NCBI RefSeq assembly: GCF_964204645.1
Contig: NC_134031.1
Coordinates: forward strand, 2,339,001-2,403,000
Reading direction: 5' to 3'
Origin: Tubulanus polymorphus
Lineage: Eukaryota > Nemertea > Palaeonemertea > Tubulaniformes > Tubulanidae
Length of the DNA stretch: 64,000 nt
Positions 1-13,011 of the stretch are shown here, piece after piece (position 1 is the first letter of the stretch; each line of letters begins with the position of its first letter). Made by a program: the position numbers and the translations under genes. The notes beneath the pieces are model-generated. The model worked only from the letters and a program-made list of their open reading frames with translations, ran no database searches and had not been told where the DNA came from.

Positions 1-1857
1 TCTTGAATGGATAATGAAGGTCGCGGAACAGAGCCTTGTCGATTTGTTTTTAGTCGAATGAGTTTGCGCTTGTTCGGAGAGAAGAGAAGGTATGTCTGAA
101 TAATTATCGTATATCGATAAAGCATAGACTCGCAGACGAGAAGTTTCGAAATCAATCGATTGAAAGTTTGCGAATTCGCGTTTTGCGTTACGGCATATTG
201 TGACGTATATACTGCACGACAGATGGAAGTTAAACACATACCCCGAAATTCATAATTTCGTGACAGGAAACTAACAAAGCACTCGCTAATTCACTGAAGT
301 AGCGTGAGAAAATAAGGACAGGATGTTCTCGAGCGCTAACTTTAATTATAACATCCGAGTTTTCATCCATACCCAGTTTCAAAATTAGTTCCGAAAGTTT
401 TGTGATAGTTTGATTTGTCTCAAAGATAGTTCTTTTCTGGCATTTTAACTCGAACATCAAAATGAACCTACATTTTGTCTGAGCGCTCTAAATGACGTTA
501 CAAGATGCTAGCGATAAGCTGACACAGTGATGTTAGATAATACAGAGCTATAGCTAACCTTTTAAACGAATTGATTGCAGTTTGTGAGATAATACGCCGA
601 TACTTCCATTTGCAAAAAGTGATGCTCGTATTTTTCCGGATCTTTTCAATTGCTGTTATTGGCTTCCATTCAACCGGAAGTCGCGAGCACGCAATCAATC
701 ACCAAACTGCAGAACTACGAAGCGGAAGTAGTTTTCTATTTTTTCCGCTACTGTTTTACATACACGATCGAGAGAGTGGAATTATTCATGATTTGTGACG
801 TTTTGTTTTCGATTGTATGGTGTCGTAATGATTCTACATCTGAGGCTTTCGTGTTCTAAGCGAACATAGTCAGGTAATCAATGATTTAAGGATATTCTCA
901 TTTTTCTTTTTTTGGTGATATTCGCGGTATAATCCGTCAACATCGTGATACATGGCTGGAGTTGGAGATACACGCTGGTGCTAATAATACCAAGCATATC
1001 TGAAAAGCGCTCTGAGCAGTCAGTCATGTTGCATTTAGCGCTATGTAAGCCTCATCATTGTCATCAGCAGTCCAATATGCGATGCCCCGTGATGTGTATA
1101 AGGCCACCCATCGTTCCCTAGAGTAGCTTCAACAGTACCTGTTTTAACAGTCTTCAAATGGATATTGGCAGCCTCAATTCCGACGAGCAGTTGAACAAAC
1201 TAATACGCCGCAACTGGCATAACATTGCCCCGGCAACACGGTGGGATTCCCGACAGATTGGTCCGCGCCACTATACATCCTGTAGTGCAGCCGCACCGGT
1301 AGTCGAAGGCTTTCAAAACATTACGTTTTACCGGCTATCACGATAATGCGCATTATTCTATCTCACTATGGGTTGTGCTGATGTTGTTTTTTTTTTTACC
1401 ACAGAAATCCGGGTGTGCGCTAAGCGAAATGTAAAAGCAAAGTGTATTAACCTAATCAACGGTTCTGAGTCCGTGTGATTGCGTTACGCCTCAACCTAGA
1501 GAAATAAGAAGCTATTTTCCTTGAACGTGTTCTTATGTGTACCTGCAACTTATACGGTTGCTGATAATTCGCTTAAGCGCAAAAATTTTACCAGAATATC
1601 AACCCCGATCAATAAACCTGCGAAACCCAAATGAGGACACGTGCCATCGCCTAGTCCCGCTAGATAGCGTACGTTTCCATAGGACAACGCGATTTTCCAA
1701 TTAATTTACATCTAGATGTTGATATAGCATCCCTCGTAAAACATTATAAGGCAAATTTTGTCACTTGATAAAGATTGATGTTTAGAAATCGTGTATAGGG
1801 TGACTTAATCATCATTCATGGATAACCAACAAATCCGGACGTCATTATCCCTACATT
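1..1857. other. Non-coding stretch, nothing recognised
   Basis: Mixed-composition DNA with only short open frames (under 80 codons) that have no recognisable domain. I see no splice-bounded exon, repeat array or RNA gene. Confidence 0.5.
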
Positions 1858-1918
1858 CACACTGGTGACACCTGGTGAATCCTCGCTTGCCACAGGCGGA
1901 ATCCTCGATTGCCGCAGT
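1858..1918 (-). repeat. R1 dispersed repeat, copy 1
   Basis: On the minus strand this reads as two imperfect half-units in tandem: GGCAATCGAGGATTCC, then about 8 bases later GGCAAGCGAGGATTCACC. The same two-part layout occurs at several other places in the window on both strands, so it is a dispersed family. This copy lacks the GGTTCGCTAGTAG tail found in the fuller copies. Confidence 0.6.
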
Positions 1919-2559
1919 CAAACGTTTTAGGGAAAATAGTCTAACAGTTACTACAGTCGACCTCATTACTCGTTGTGATATGCTCTTGACACTGTTTCAA
2001 AGATGGAACGATATAAAGTAACAACAGAATGTCTTTCAAGTCATCGCTATCACGTGTGGAGCTCGAAGAGAATATATATTACATCTTGTGATATACGCGA
2101 TAAAAGCTTGGAAATGGATCGAGTTTTACTTTGCGCTCGCTAATGGTTTTCTTTCAGGACTTACTAGGTGAATGCATATTCATCGACTACTTACGAACTA
2201 AGTGAAACTGAATGTCAGTTAGTTCGAGCTATGTTATAGGATTGATCGCGGTCGTTGTGGTTCAGATCTAGTTCCAAGATGGCGGATTCAAGTGAAATGC
2301 ATTAGCTGGAAGCGCGTTCGGTTATCAACCCCGACCACTAGGGCGACTAGTTATCTTGTGGTTCACGATTTTGAGCTACAAATCGGACCTTGGGGTATAT
2401 AATCATTTGACAAATGGTAAAATGGCTTCCAAATGGAAATGTTGTCAAACAAGTCACCAAATAGATATAAGATTGAGGTGCCCAATGAGTGTATGGTACA
2501 GTTTTACTGTAAATTGATTTAATAATGAGAAAAATTTATTCGAATTTTTTTTTAAATGA
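1919..2559. other. Non-coding spacer
   Basis: No open frame of note and no clear repeat between two R1 copies. The last part is A/T-rich and may belong to the degenerate A/T-rich end of the adjacent R1 copy, since a similar run follows the copy near 50.4 kb. Confidence 0.4.
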
Positions 2560-2650
2560 AGAAGAAATTGAAGAAAGGTAACCGAATAACCACTAGCGAA
2601 CCTGGCGGATCCTCGCCTGCCATACGTAAAATCCTGGATTGCCGCAGTAG
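2560..2650 (-). repeat. R1 dispersed repeat, copy 2 (near full length)
   Basis: On the minus strand it contains in order a GGCAATC..GGATT half-unit, a GGCAGGCGAGGATCCGCC half-unit, AGGTTCGCTAGTGG, and a pyrimidine-rich tail with TTCAATTTCTTCTTC. The order and tail match the plus-strand copies near 34.1 and 50.4 kb, which fixes the repeat as about 90 bp long. Confidence 0.7.
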
Positions 2651-4059
2651 CGGTGCCGGTATACGTCTGCCGCTGGGATAGTACTCGATACTATTATCGG
2701 GTCTACCACATTTTGACGGGTATTTTCCGAAATTAACTTAAACATTTTAAAATTTCAAACAATATGTCGAAATGTAATATCATTCATCGTGGAAGTCACA
2801 TCGCGTAGCTGTGATATCCAGTTTTAACATGCTGTTTTGAAACTGAGAATACTAGCAGAGTTTACCATCAATCTCCTAGCTAGTTTGCGGTATTGTTGAC
2901 GTTGTACCCTTAGGATCATTTCTGCAAAATCAACCGATGAATTCGGTTTATTTTTCGCTGAGAAACTTCATGTCAAAAAGCGGCTAACATTTTGGAACAT
3001 CCGTCGATTCTTAAAGTGTGTGTCAATCCGGGGTCCTGGAAAAAAACAGCTTTTCGTTTGAGGAAAAATAACTTGATAGAAAATGGATTCGCAGATTTCT
3101 GCGGGCGTGCACGCGCCTCTCGCATCAACACACAGACACACGTATACAAAATCGGATTAGACGTTAAATAGTTTCTTTGCCGCGACTTCCATGTATGAAT
3201 TTCCGAACGTCATTAGGCAAAAAGCAGATTGAATGAAATAGCCTTAAGTCGAGTGTAGGCTTCTCAGACACATCGCAGCTGATGCACAACTTAAAAGCCA
3301 ACTGTAGCCAAGTGAAGTTTCGACGCGTGATAATCAACAAACAGGCTGATGATTTCCTAATGGATCCCCGTCCTAATTCCCGATCAGACCGAACCGTGAA
3401 GATGTTGTTAATAATTCAGCCGTCAAAAACTCACCGGTTTATTAAGTGAATTACCACCCGTATGGACGAGTTGGGCCCGGTGAAACAGGGCTTCCTGCTA
3501 CTATAAGCTTCCAATTATGAGGCACTTACACCGGCTCAGAGGACGGTAATCAGAGATCGTTATTTCCAAGCCTGTTACATCCGACGTGTCATATATTATA
3601 GACGGCAATCTGAACAAACCATACACACGCGCACATGCAACAACTTGAGTGGCATTTCTACGTCCTGCTATTTGAACAGTTCGTGTTCATAATTGACGTG
3701 TATGGCCCGAGAATAGAAAAGCTGAACTTCCTAATGAAAATATCATCGATGAAAAATGTCGAAACGATTCACTTTCATAACAACAACAAAAAAACGAAAA
3801 ACACGCGTAACATGAAACGGAATGTCTAAAACTGATATTGATTTTTTTAGCCCAGACGACGACATCTGTTTCAGTTCTCCGATTTGCAAGGACCCGCGTC
3901 TGAGTAGATGACGAAAATAGATTCAGTTTTTGTTCAGTTATACGAGATCCTGTGAGTGGAATGTTTTTTTAGGAATTGAAGTCCTCTCAGAGTATCGCAT
4001 AAGGCAAAGGAACGCGTTTCGCGTTTCGTTTGAACCATCAGGAACAGAACTAAAGTGGT
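2651..4059. other. Non-coding stretch, nothing recognised
   Basis: Only short open frames without domain features. No long repeat or RNA gene seen. Confidence 0.45.
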
Positions 4060-4085
4060 CGACTGTGGCAATCGAGGTTTCTATT
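4060..4085 (+). repeat. R1 fragment (first half-unit only)
   Basis: GACTGTGGCAATCGAGG matches the first half-unit of R1, then the similarity stops. It is a short fragment and could be chance, but the 12-base core is exact. Confidence 0.4.
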
Positions 4086-6367
4086 TGTTTCGATATGGTG
4101 TAGTGGGATTAGGACATTGGATTTCTTCTGAACTAAAACTAGTTCTCAAATTGCCATTGAACCAAAAATATCAATCTACGTAAGTTTATCTAGGCGCCTA
4201 ACTTTTGGTCATCGGCCTATCAATCTAAATAACAATTATTCGAAAAATTATCTCATTTTGATTATGTATGTCCGATTACCAGGCACGCCATCTGGTGGGG
4301 TAGCTGGAAGCACGGAGTTTGATTTAAGTGGTATCGACATTTTTAATCAATGTAGTGGCGTTTCCTTAAGAGTACAGCGCGAAATACTATACCCAACACC
4401 ATCACCAACGAGAGCCAACGTCTCATATCAGCCACATGTTGATTTCTTGAAAGCTTTTTCTAGATATAATTCGATTTGCGGAAACTAATTTCTGACAGCG
4501 CCGAGTCGGCGATGCGGCAGTCGCGTGAAGAGACCGCTCGCCAAATGACGAAATGATTGATGGATTACGGTCGAGTCGAGATATTGAAATCAACCCTTCG
4601 GGGAAACGTCGTGACATACACTGTCGCAAATTATTAGCAATCATGTTACGCGTAGGTAAGAAAGAACCAACAAGACGCAATAGAAACAATACGAACGCCA
4701 AATCCCCGGAGTACGGTTCATCATACGGAAGATACGTAGTTATCTTGGTCCTAGACACACGGGATTCAATCCCAGATGGGTTTGATAGGACCGGAAATAT
4801 GAACGAGTCGTACGCTTATTACTTGTCCGTTCATTATTGCAGAATATTATGCCATGGATCTATACCTCCACTTTTCAAATCACTGGTCCATTCGGGAATA
4901 AGACAAAATCATTTCTAATCATTTTTCATGAGAGCTTGTAACGTCGGGGATGCGGCTCCTGGGGCCGGTTCGCAGTAATCCAATTCAACCCGACGTTACG
5001 AATAAAAAAAAAACTCAATAATAGGAATAACGGAATAGTTTTGAAATGTTCCCTGGGTTAAACTATTAATTGAAATTTACATCTAAAATTGACACAAGAG
5101 TCTAATTAACTTTTTGACCTTATAAGATCATTAGTCCATTAACAATTGACATGAGACTAAAACCAGCCATTACCTAAGCAAGATCTCCAAGTAGTTGAGC
5201 TTTCAAGTTTTAGTTATACCTTGAATATTTTTCCACTGGCTCTAAACCTTACAAGACCGTTAAACCCAATCGGTACTGCTTAGAAAACCGGCCTAAATTG
5301 CCGATAATCTTAGAAAAAATCCCACAAATAGTATTGCTTTCTGTCTAAGGCTAACGAATTTAAACACATTAGATCATACCTTGAGAAAAAATATTTCCGC
5401 TGGTATATCACAAATAGAGTTGGCGACAAAAGCTGCTACTTTTGATTCCGACAAGTCTTCGCATCAATAAATCAGTGTCACGACGACTCGGCCGCGGTGG
5501 CCGCGCGCGCGTGTCATTCGGCCAGAAAGTCGATTAAGCACCTCTTATACAACTCATTAATATTAGCCTATTCGTCGATGTCCGGAGTTAACTGAACCGT
5601 TTGCGAACATGTGTCCCGATCGATAGATTTTAATTAAACCGCAACAAAGAGACAAGAAGTGGCTTATCAAATATATGGACGTGGGAGACAAGCACACTTT
5701 ATCGAGAAATCGAACTAGACCTCGCAGGTGTGTTGATCCATTATGATTCCAAACGTATTTTATGTACATATGTATACAAATGTATTCCACTGGAGTTTTG
5801 AGTATAAGCATAGTTCGTATGTACACAAAATTATGGATACATTTCTATATATTTAACAAATACTTTCTATATTTCCCTATTCGTGTATTCTTCGCGTTTA
5901 CTATACGGGCGATGTTGACTCGCTACGAATTATGATCGTTTAGCGAAAGGCCGTGTGGTTATGTCGCGACCTGTATTTGTTTACTGGCTGATTCGAGCCT
6001 AGGGATTTTGAAATTGATGTTTGTGATCAGACCGGACTTCTGTATACGTATTTTAGTAAAGCACTACATCGCCGTCAGGTTCCATTTGACGAACTGAAAA
6101 TCGAAAATCGCACTTCCCACTTCCCACTTTCATTATTAGTTCTAATTCGCACCTTGCGCCTCTCTCATTTTGCCCGATGATTACTTTTGACGCGTATGTG
6201 AGAATCGACTAACTGGGTAGTGGTCAGGGTAACGCGAGGGTCGCGGTCTATGTGTTTATGAATACAAAGCTAGTCTCCGGAAACCGAGATTCGAACGACG
6301 TAAGGCAAGACAAACAAACAAACAATGCTGAAAATCACATTCGAACGAAAGTGGATGGCATTCGCTG
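4086..6367. other. Non-coding stretch with small GC-rich and tandem patches
   Basis: A 121-codon open frame at 4553-4918 and a 111-codon antisense frame overlap each other. Neither shows a domain, and frames of this length are expected by chance here. There is a short GC-rich run near 5490-5512 (CGGCCGCGGTGGCCGCGCG) and a triplicated CTTCCCA heptamer near 6111-6130. No gene is supported. Confidence 0.45.
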
Positions 6368-6616
6368 ATGCAAGACAAATCTTCCAAAAAGGCCCATGGA
6401 GATTCAAACGCACAAATCATGGATGAGGCGCGGGTAGTTTCGAACTTCGACTACAAAAGGTTCTTTCGGATGCACGATAAGACAATAGTAATTAAGTTTC
6501 AAGCCGCAGTTAGCCAAACACCACTGCAACTCAAGAAGCCTCTACAACCTGTGAAGATAATAAAACAGCGCGAAGTCGAGGATTTCATTATTAGGAGACG
6601 ATATTCTCCGAAATGA
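6368..6616 (+). CDS. Hypothetical 82-codon open frame, weak candidate
   Basis: I do not recognise this protein. It starts with ATG and is rich in Lys, Arg, Asp and Glu, with a basic C-terminus (IIRRRYSPK). It has no signal peptide, membrane segment or known motif. An AATAAA lies about 25 bases after the stop, which would suit a last exon or a tiny gene. Against it: a frame this long is not rare by chance in AT-rich DNA, and there is no visible homology. It is convergent with the candidate at 6845-7111. Confidence 0.17.
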   Translation: MQDKSSKKAHGDSNAQIMDEARVVSNFDYKRFFRMHDKTIVIKFQAAVSQTPLQLKKPLQPVKIIKQREVEDFIIRRRYSPK

Positions 6617-6844
6617 CTTTTTTATTCATTTATTCCCAGTAATAAAACCATATCGATATTGATGCGTATTTAATTCGGTAGACAGTGTCCGTATTAGCGA
6701 GTTTTACTTAATATACCTTAGTGATAAACGGCAACCTCGGCAACTCGTAAAGCCATTGTCGTGTCCGTATTGTAATAACACGGTTTTCTTTTTTTATGCC
6801 CAGGCGATAAAGCCGTATCATACGGACGGTCGCTTGGCGTTATT
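6617..6844. other. Short spacer with a small palindrome
   Basis: Lies between two convergent weak open frames. Contains CCGTAT-C-ATACGG near 6813-6826, a short perfect inverted repeat with no clear role. Confidence 0.3.
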
Positions 6845-7111
6845 TCATCCATAAAACACGGCATAATCACCTGGAAAGTGTTGTTTGAATAATTCACTGG
6901 TAGCGTCTGCTAACTTTTCGACCTCGTCGCAAATGGACACAACACGGACCCCGGGGTTCATTATCATGTTACGAAACGACCGACGCATAATTACTTCAAC
7001 AACTCTCAAATGGCACCGTATAACATGGATCCCAATGATTTCGATATGATGATTCATAGGAGCAAAATCGGTCTTGATCCTGTCTGAACATAAGCCGCGA
7101 TCACCGAGCAT
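6845..7111 (-). CDS. Hypothetical 88-codon open frame or exon, weak candidate
   Basis: The C-terminal part (EVEKLADATSELFKQHFPG, then DYAVFYG) has protein-like composition with spaced hydrophobic and aromatic residues. That spacing (A, F, F, Y, final G) loosely recalls the centre of LC8-type dynein light chains. The N-terminal half shows no such match, and the frame stops where the LC8 fold should continue. I therefore treat the resemblance as weak and probably accidental. It has ATG and TGA, no obvious splice sites and no close poly(A) signal. Confidence 0.18.
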   Translation of the reverse strand: MLGDRGLCSDRIKTDFAPMNHHIEIIGIHVIRCHLRVVEVIMRRSFRNMIMNPGVRVVSICDEVEKLADATSELFKQHFPGDYAVFYG

Positions 7112-10100
7112 AGTTTTTTTGCCCGACCAAAAACGTCAGTCTATGTTTAAGCATTGTTTAGCATCGAGCGAGTGCTTTACGTGTGAACATCTCCACGATT
7201 AGGCACGGGCCAAATTTGACTGATCTGGGCCAATTTAGCAGGGGGACAAATTTATTTCATCTCGATCAAAGCGATTAAAAACCGAAAATGTATTAGAAAG
7301 TCAAAATGGCATTGCCTAAAGACGACATCCATCAAAATACTGCAATATACTTTGTGCGGCTTGGTTTGTGCTTGTTCGTTCACACATGGCCGTCAAAATG
7401 GCCATCAACTCATGAATTTTTCTCCGATGGCACTTAGGCATTCATACGTACATTCATAAGGACTATAGCTTGTAGAAACCACCGAACTAGAGAATATGCA
7501 CAACCGGCGAGATATCGTAAATGTTCTCTTCAAACGATTTCGTCGAGCTTCTGTATTATGCCATCTTCAATATTCAAACCGTCACGCGATTCCGGCTGAC
7601 AGATTATCAGTAATAGATAACGACACAATTACGAAACCACGACTTAAAAGCCATAGCCGGATGCTCGAGCAAGGTCGTCAACAACCCTATTATATTCGTA
7701 TTGAAATTAACTGATTTTTTCTTAATCTAATAAACGCGATAACGACCGAACAGGGAATTATTGTTAGCTGTGTTTTCATTAGCTCAAACTACAACTGACA
7801 TAACCATAACGGTTAAAAAGTCGTCAGGCTAATCAGAACGCGACTGGTATATATACACGAGTGCGACATTTTGACGAAATGAGATTAGATAGTCATTTAA
7901 CAATCCCCGGAGTCTTAGAAATTAATTTTCTCTTGAGAAATCCGTCCAACGACCGTTTAATCCGAAATCCACGTTTTTGACTTGAATATTCCCTATTTTT
8001 AAGGACGGATAAAAATGTTTGATTCAGGATAAAGATGTAAAAAAATTCAAAAAAATGTATTCGTTTTCCAAAAAAGGCAAAATAATCTTCTAGTAAATCA
8101 GTATTCCTGTTTGTATGTGATGTTAGTTAAAGGTTTTATCCTTATCATGTCTGTTTTCCCTTTCCTATTAAGTTTTTCTTTATATTTCTTGCTTTTTTAA
8201 CTCTCCATCATCGGCTGCTTTCATGCGAGCTAACTTAATTGCTTCGAGCGGTCTTTCATCTTGTATTATTATATTCTTATGTTTACTTCGAGTATCACTT
8301 TCCTACAGTCTACCCTCGATTACCTGCCCTCCATTTATCTGCTACTCTCGCCATCCACCCGAAAAATCACACTGTAAGGATTCCCCTGCACGTTATTCGT
8401 GTTCGATTATTTGCCAAATTGTACATAATTCGATACAGCAAAATTCTGGATTTTTCTATCTAAACAACGACGGATTTTTCAGTACATATCCATGATATTT
8501 CTATGGTTATAAAAGCTATAGTTTGGTTGGGATTAAAATTCGTTGATTTGATAGTATATATATCTTCATTATAAATGTTTTAAATTTTTTTTTTAATTTT
8601 TATTTTTTTCGCGTGGTTTGATTTCATTCAGTCATCCGCTTCCTTCAATCATTTATTATCTCCGAAAATTAATTTTTTTATTTTATGAAAAGAAAATCAG
8701 AGTGCCTGTCGTCTATGACTTTTTACTTACCCTGCGCTCGAGGAACTTTGTGCAAAAACATCTACCGTGCGTATACTCACATGGTACTGGTAGAAAATTG
8801 TTGTTCGCTTTTTGGACTGAAAAAGTTCAGGATTATCTTCGTCTTTTTCATCGAAGATTTTATCAACGGATGGAACGAGAATACGTTTTCGAGCGGAATC
8901 CGATTTAAGAAATGAAAGTCTCGAGTTTTGATTGAAACGAGGAACTATTTATAACTCAAACGAATCCCTCGAAACCTTAGACTCCAATCAACGATCTTCA
9001 AAAAGAATATAGTCAGGTGTTCATGTTTTGTTCTCAAAATTGGGAAATTGTGCTCATGACCGACGGCAATTCCCGAACGGGATCAAACGATCTTTCATCG
9101 ACGATCAGTAAAATTCACGATTAAAATAGAGCGTCTAATACGAGTACCCGCCGGCGAGAACAGAAGTGTCTGGCATTCGCATTGAGGAGGCCAATTTCAA
9201 CGAAACATCATAGTTGAATTAAAGTTCAGATTTGAAATCCATAGTTTATTCGAATCAAATAAAGTAACGAGACGCGAGATTCTTGAAAGGACGATGTTGT
9301 TGAAAGAAGCGATCGCAAGCGTGGGTTGATAGTTGAAAGAACTTCGAGAGTTATAAAAACGAAAATTGCCTGGTTGCCAAAACATCGCCCATTGATAAAC
9401 TACGAGCGTCTTCGCCGGTATCAAATTGCTCAAAGTGAGCTGTGTATCAATCGTCGAAATATTCAAAGCATCTTGAAGAAGTATCGACCTTTTCAAACAG
9501 ACATCATTTGAAACTAGATACACTGTAGGCGCCGACTTTTAACAAGCCATTCATTGTTTCGCGCTATGTGACATTTTCAAAACTTATCTTCAAACCAGTA
9601 CCATAATGAACAACGCCTCGGGAAAGATAATAAGGGTACAGAAAAAGGATATAGATTATCGCGAATGTCAGAGGTAAATAAATCAAAGAAATCGACGAAA
9701 GGGGTTGAGTCACTGATATGCTAGAGCGTGTCAACAGTTTGAGAATCATTTTACCAAAATCGATGTCCAAATTTCAGTTTAAGTTTTAACAAGAAAGTTT
9801 TACGAAGAAATTGAAAACAAAATGCACAGTTCTGAGTCAAAATTTGACTGAAGGGTCAGAAAATAAACTCTTAACTAGTGAAACAAGGTCAGAAGGTTCA
9901 TCGTTACAAAAATAGAAAATAGAACCAATGAAATGGAAAAATTTGTCCCCGAAGTAATTTGTCCCACAATCGATCGTCATCGGTGCCAGTGATCGAGGGC
10001 TTTTACGGCTGAAGTTGTCTGGCAGCGATATAAGTTGTATGTATAATTAGTAACGATTGGTTGGTTTTTGAGATCTAGAAGAGATCGGTAGCCGTGTAAA

Positions 10101-10379
10101 CAACGCAACTCATCGCGTGTCGTGCTAACATCCGTCGTCGTCTATATTCCGTGTCCCGACGAATCGACAGCTATCACCAATCAGGACTTTTGATCGTCGG
10201 GAATGAATTCGATTTCCGTGGCCGTTATCTTGATTACAGGCTGCAGCGCATCTTACTCGATCCTATACGAGCAGAGAGAGAGGGGGAACGAGCCCGTGCT
10301 CGAAATTGCACGACGCTCCATTAGGCACCGAGAACGTAGGATCGGTCTCTCCATCGCGGTCATTCCAAATTGGGGCTCG
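7112..10379. other. Non-coding stretch left of the transposon
   Basis: About 8000-8700 is T-rich on the plus strand, with several overlapping short open frames there that are low-complexity artefacts. A pair of overlapping opposite-strand frames at 9197-9523 has no domain. No repeat array, RNA gene or exon is supported. Confidence 0.45.
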
Positions 10380-10515
10380 CCGCGCTGAGCGCTGCCGCGA
10401 GATGGCGCGCGCGTGTTAGTGGCCCTAGTGATTTGAATTTGAATTGTAAACAACATTTTATTCATCTCCGCGTTCGAGCGAATTGACGATTTGAAAAGCG
10501 CTTGAATCTATTATA

Positions 10516-12218
10516 ATGCCTCGCTATTGTTGTGTACCCCTTTGTAAGTCAAGAGTAGGCGGATTTAAGTTCCCTACGAACACAGATTTGAAAATGAAAT
10601 GGCTTGTTGCGATAAAACGACTACAGAGTAGCGAGAAATCTGCAAAATTATGGCAGCCATCGGATACAGCTATCGTATGCCATCGACATTTTTTACCAAC
10701 GGACTATAAACAGACACTTACCGGTAAATATGGCTTTCCTATTGAGTTTTCCAACTAAGGTGAAATAAGCGGTCAAGATCCAAGGCAGGCTGATTCGTTT
10801 AGGCCTCAGCTTGGGCCTATCGATATTATGCAATGTCGATGTTTTGAACTTTTTTTAAAAAGCCAGGCGCTTATTTTCATATCATCATAGTAGTTTGTTG
10901 ATAACAGGATAATGATATAACTCAATTATGATAATAACAACAATAGGCCTAATAATTTATGTGGTAGATTTATCTTTTTAATTTAAAGGTTGTTGACTTG
11001 ACTGGCAGCTGTTGATCTTTGAGTAGAAATATGTTTTTTTCTTTATGTGTTTCAGGTTCTAGAAGAAAATTAAAAGAGAATGCCATTCCGCGTATATTTG
11101 CCTTCACACCACCAGTTTCCTCAGATTCAGAGAGAGAAAGTAGAGCCAGTCGGCGAAGATTAAAACTGGAGGAAGAACCTGTACACCATGACATAGCCAC
11201 TGAAGTTGAAATAGGCCTACAACATACCAGCAATTACAGAATGGACATAATAGAGGAACCAACCAATAAAAACACTAACTTGGATAAGAATATTCAGTGT
11301 TCCCTCCTTTCAGATCAATTTTTCTGTATCGAGAGATTTATGGTGGATCCTAGGTCGATCAAATATTACACCAGTTTTAAAGACTATGAACATTTGATGA
11401 TGTTTTTCAGTGTACTAGGACCTGCTGCGTACGATTTGAATTACAAATGTCAGAAACTAACACCGGTCAATCAATTTTTCTTGACATTAATCAAATTAAG
11501 GCGTGCCAAGGAAGATATAGAACTGAGTATTCTGTTCGGCATATCAGAGAGTGTAGTTTCTAGGATTGTGTTAACCTGGGTAAACTTCATGTATTTCCAA
11601 TTAAGTGAAATCAATACATGGCCAGAGAGAGAAGAGATAGACTGTTTCATGCCCAGTGGCTTTAAGCATCATTTTCCGTCAACCAGAGTTATTTTAGATG
11701 CTACAGAGATTCCAATTGAAAAGCCGTCGAATGTAAAATCTCAAACTGCAACTTTCAGCACATACAAACATAAGAACACGCTTAAAACTATGGTTGGAAT
11801 ATCACCGAGAGGGGTCGTTAGTTATGTAAGTGAAAGTTATGCGGGTTCAACAAGTGACCGACAAATCATTGAACGATCCCAGCTGTGTTCAAACACCTCA
11901 AAATACTTCAGCTCGAATGACAGCATCATGGCCGATAGAGGTATAATGGTACAAGATCTTTTTGCTACCAAGAACATTAAGGTGAACACCCCAACTTTAT
12001 TGAAGGGCAAGAGTCAACTTGAACCTGAACAAGTAGTTCATGATCGTAGAGTAGCCAGTAAACGCATCCAAGTAGAAAGAGTAATCGGATTGTCAAAAAC
12101 TTTTCTTATTTTGAAAAAAGACCTGCCGCTTAGTAAAGTCAATATGGGTTCTAGGATAGTTTATGTTTGTTTCAGTATAAGCAATTTCAGACCAGCTATT
12201 GTGAACGAATTTGCTTAA
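10516..12218 (+). CDS. THAP-domain DDE transposase (two exons)
   Basis: Cuts and joins the element's own DNA in the nucleus. Exon 1 is 10516-10723 (donor G|GTAAAT) and exon 2 is 11056-12218 (acceptor TTTCAG|GT). Both splice in phase 1, giving 456 residues. Residues 1 to about 82 form a THAP zinc finger for binding the transposon ends: CCVPLC, the aromatic/basic core, VCHRHF, and the closing IPRIF motif supplied by exon 2. That motif is strong support for the splice. Residues about 205-247 match a transposase helix-turn-helix (LTPVNQFFLTLIKLR to SESVVSRIVLTW). The catalytic core follows, with Asp284 (LDATEIPI), Asp363 (MADRGI) and Glu410 (QVERVIGLSK), as in the DDE_Tnp_4 family. The start is the first ATG before the THAP cysteines. 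There are no stops or frameshifts, so it is probably functional. Confidence 0.92.
10724..11055 (+). other. Intron of the transposase gene
   Basis: Begins GTAAAT and ends TTTCAG after a T-rich tract. Removing it joins the THAP zinc-binding part to the IPRIF motif in frame. If it is retained, translation ends 35 bases into the intron at TAA, after a bare 80-residue THAP peptide. Such a peptide could bind DNA without cutting it. Confidence 0.8.
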
Positions 12219-13011
12219 CCTTATTGTTAATGTCTGTTAATTGATATCTAAAGTATATATTTTTGAGTTTTGTTTTGAGATTCATCGAAACCCCTGCTTT
12301 AAAGAAACATCATTGTTTCTCTTAATAGATTATTTAGGTAAATCCCAAATTCTTAGATATCAATTATGGGCCTGGACTGTAATTAATTGTCTGTCGTTGA
12401 TATTCAAAATCTGTGCGCAATATAACCTATTTCACTTTGACTTAATCCACTCTTTTGCAGTGTTTTCAATTCAAAGGACAAACTAATTTTCATTCCAGTA
12501 ACAAACCCTTTTATTGATTTAAAACTGGTAAAAACCAAAAATACAACAACGCTACATAAAATCTTTTTAAAATGCATGATAACACAGATATTTTATGTAA
12601 AATGGAAGAGTTTGAGTTTTGGGACTAAAGCATTCATGCCATAGTCAGGCGCAGCACATAATGAAATAATAAATAATCATGGTAATGAAATATGGTCAGA
12701 AAAGGAGTAAATCATTAATTTTCAAACTTTTGACCCACCATCGTCAGTAATTATGCATATAACTACACAACCTGACAAGTATATCTGTTTGAAATAACTA
12801 TATATGATAAAAAATATTGATAATAGATGATAAAAAATATTAAAACTTAAAAGTATCAACAAATAGTAAGCCGATATTGACATGAAATCTATATCATACA
12901 ATTGGGATGTACATGTATTTACAAATTTAGTTGTATGAAGATATTAATGCCAAAAACTATGGAATCTTCGGAAAATATCCGATCTATATCTCCAGGAATA
13001 ATCTAGATGTT
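12219..13011. other. AT-rich region between the convergent transposon genes
   Basis: Holds the 3' ends of both genes. It is very AT-rich, with short direct repetition of GATAAAAAATATT near 12805-12842. No further frame with protein features is present, and no single poly(A) signal stands out. Confidence 0.5.

Noticed and set aside
4553-4918. 121-codon plus-strand frame as a gene
   Set aside because: Overlapped by an equally long antisense frame, with no motif and no splice or poly(A) support.
8223-8908. Frames with signal-peptide-like hydrophobic starts
   Set aside because: They lie in T-rich DNA, where Phe/Leu/Ile/Ser runs arise automatically, and they overlap each other in different frames.
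12241-12486. 81-codon frame after the transposase stop as an extra transposon gene
   Set aside because: In the AT-rich 3' region, with no domain and no counterpart known in this element type.
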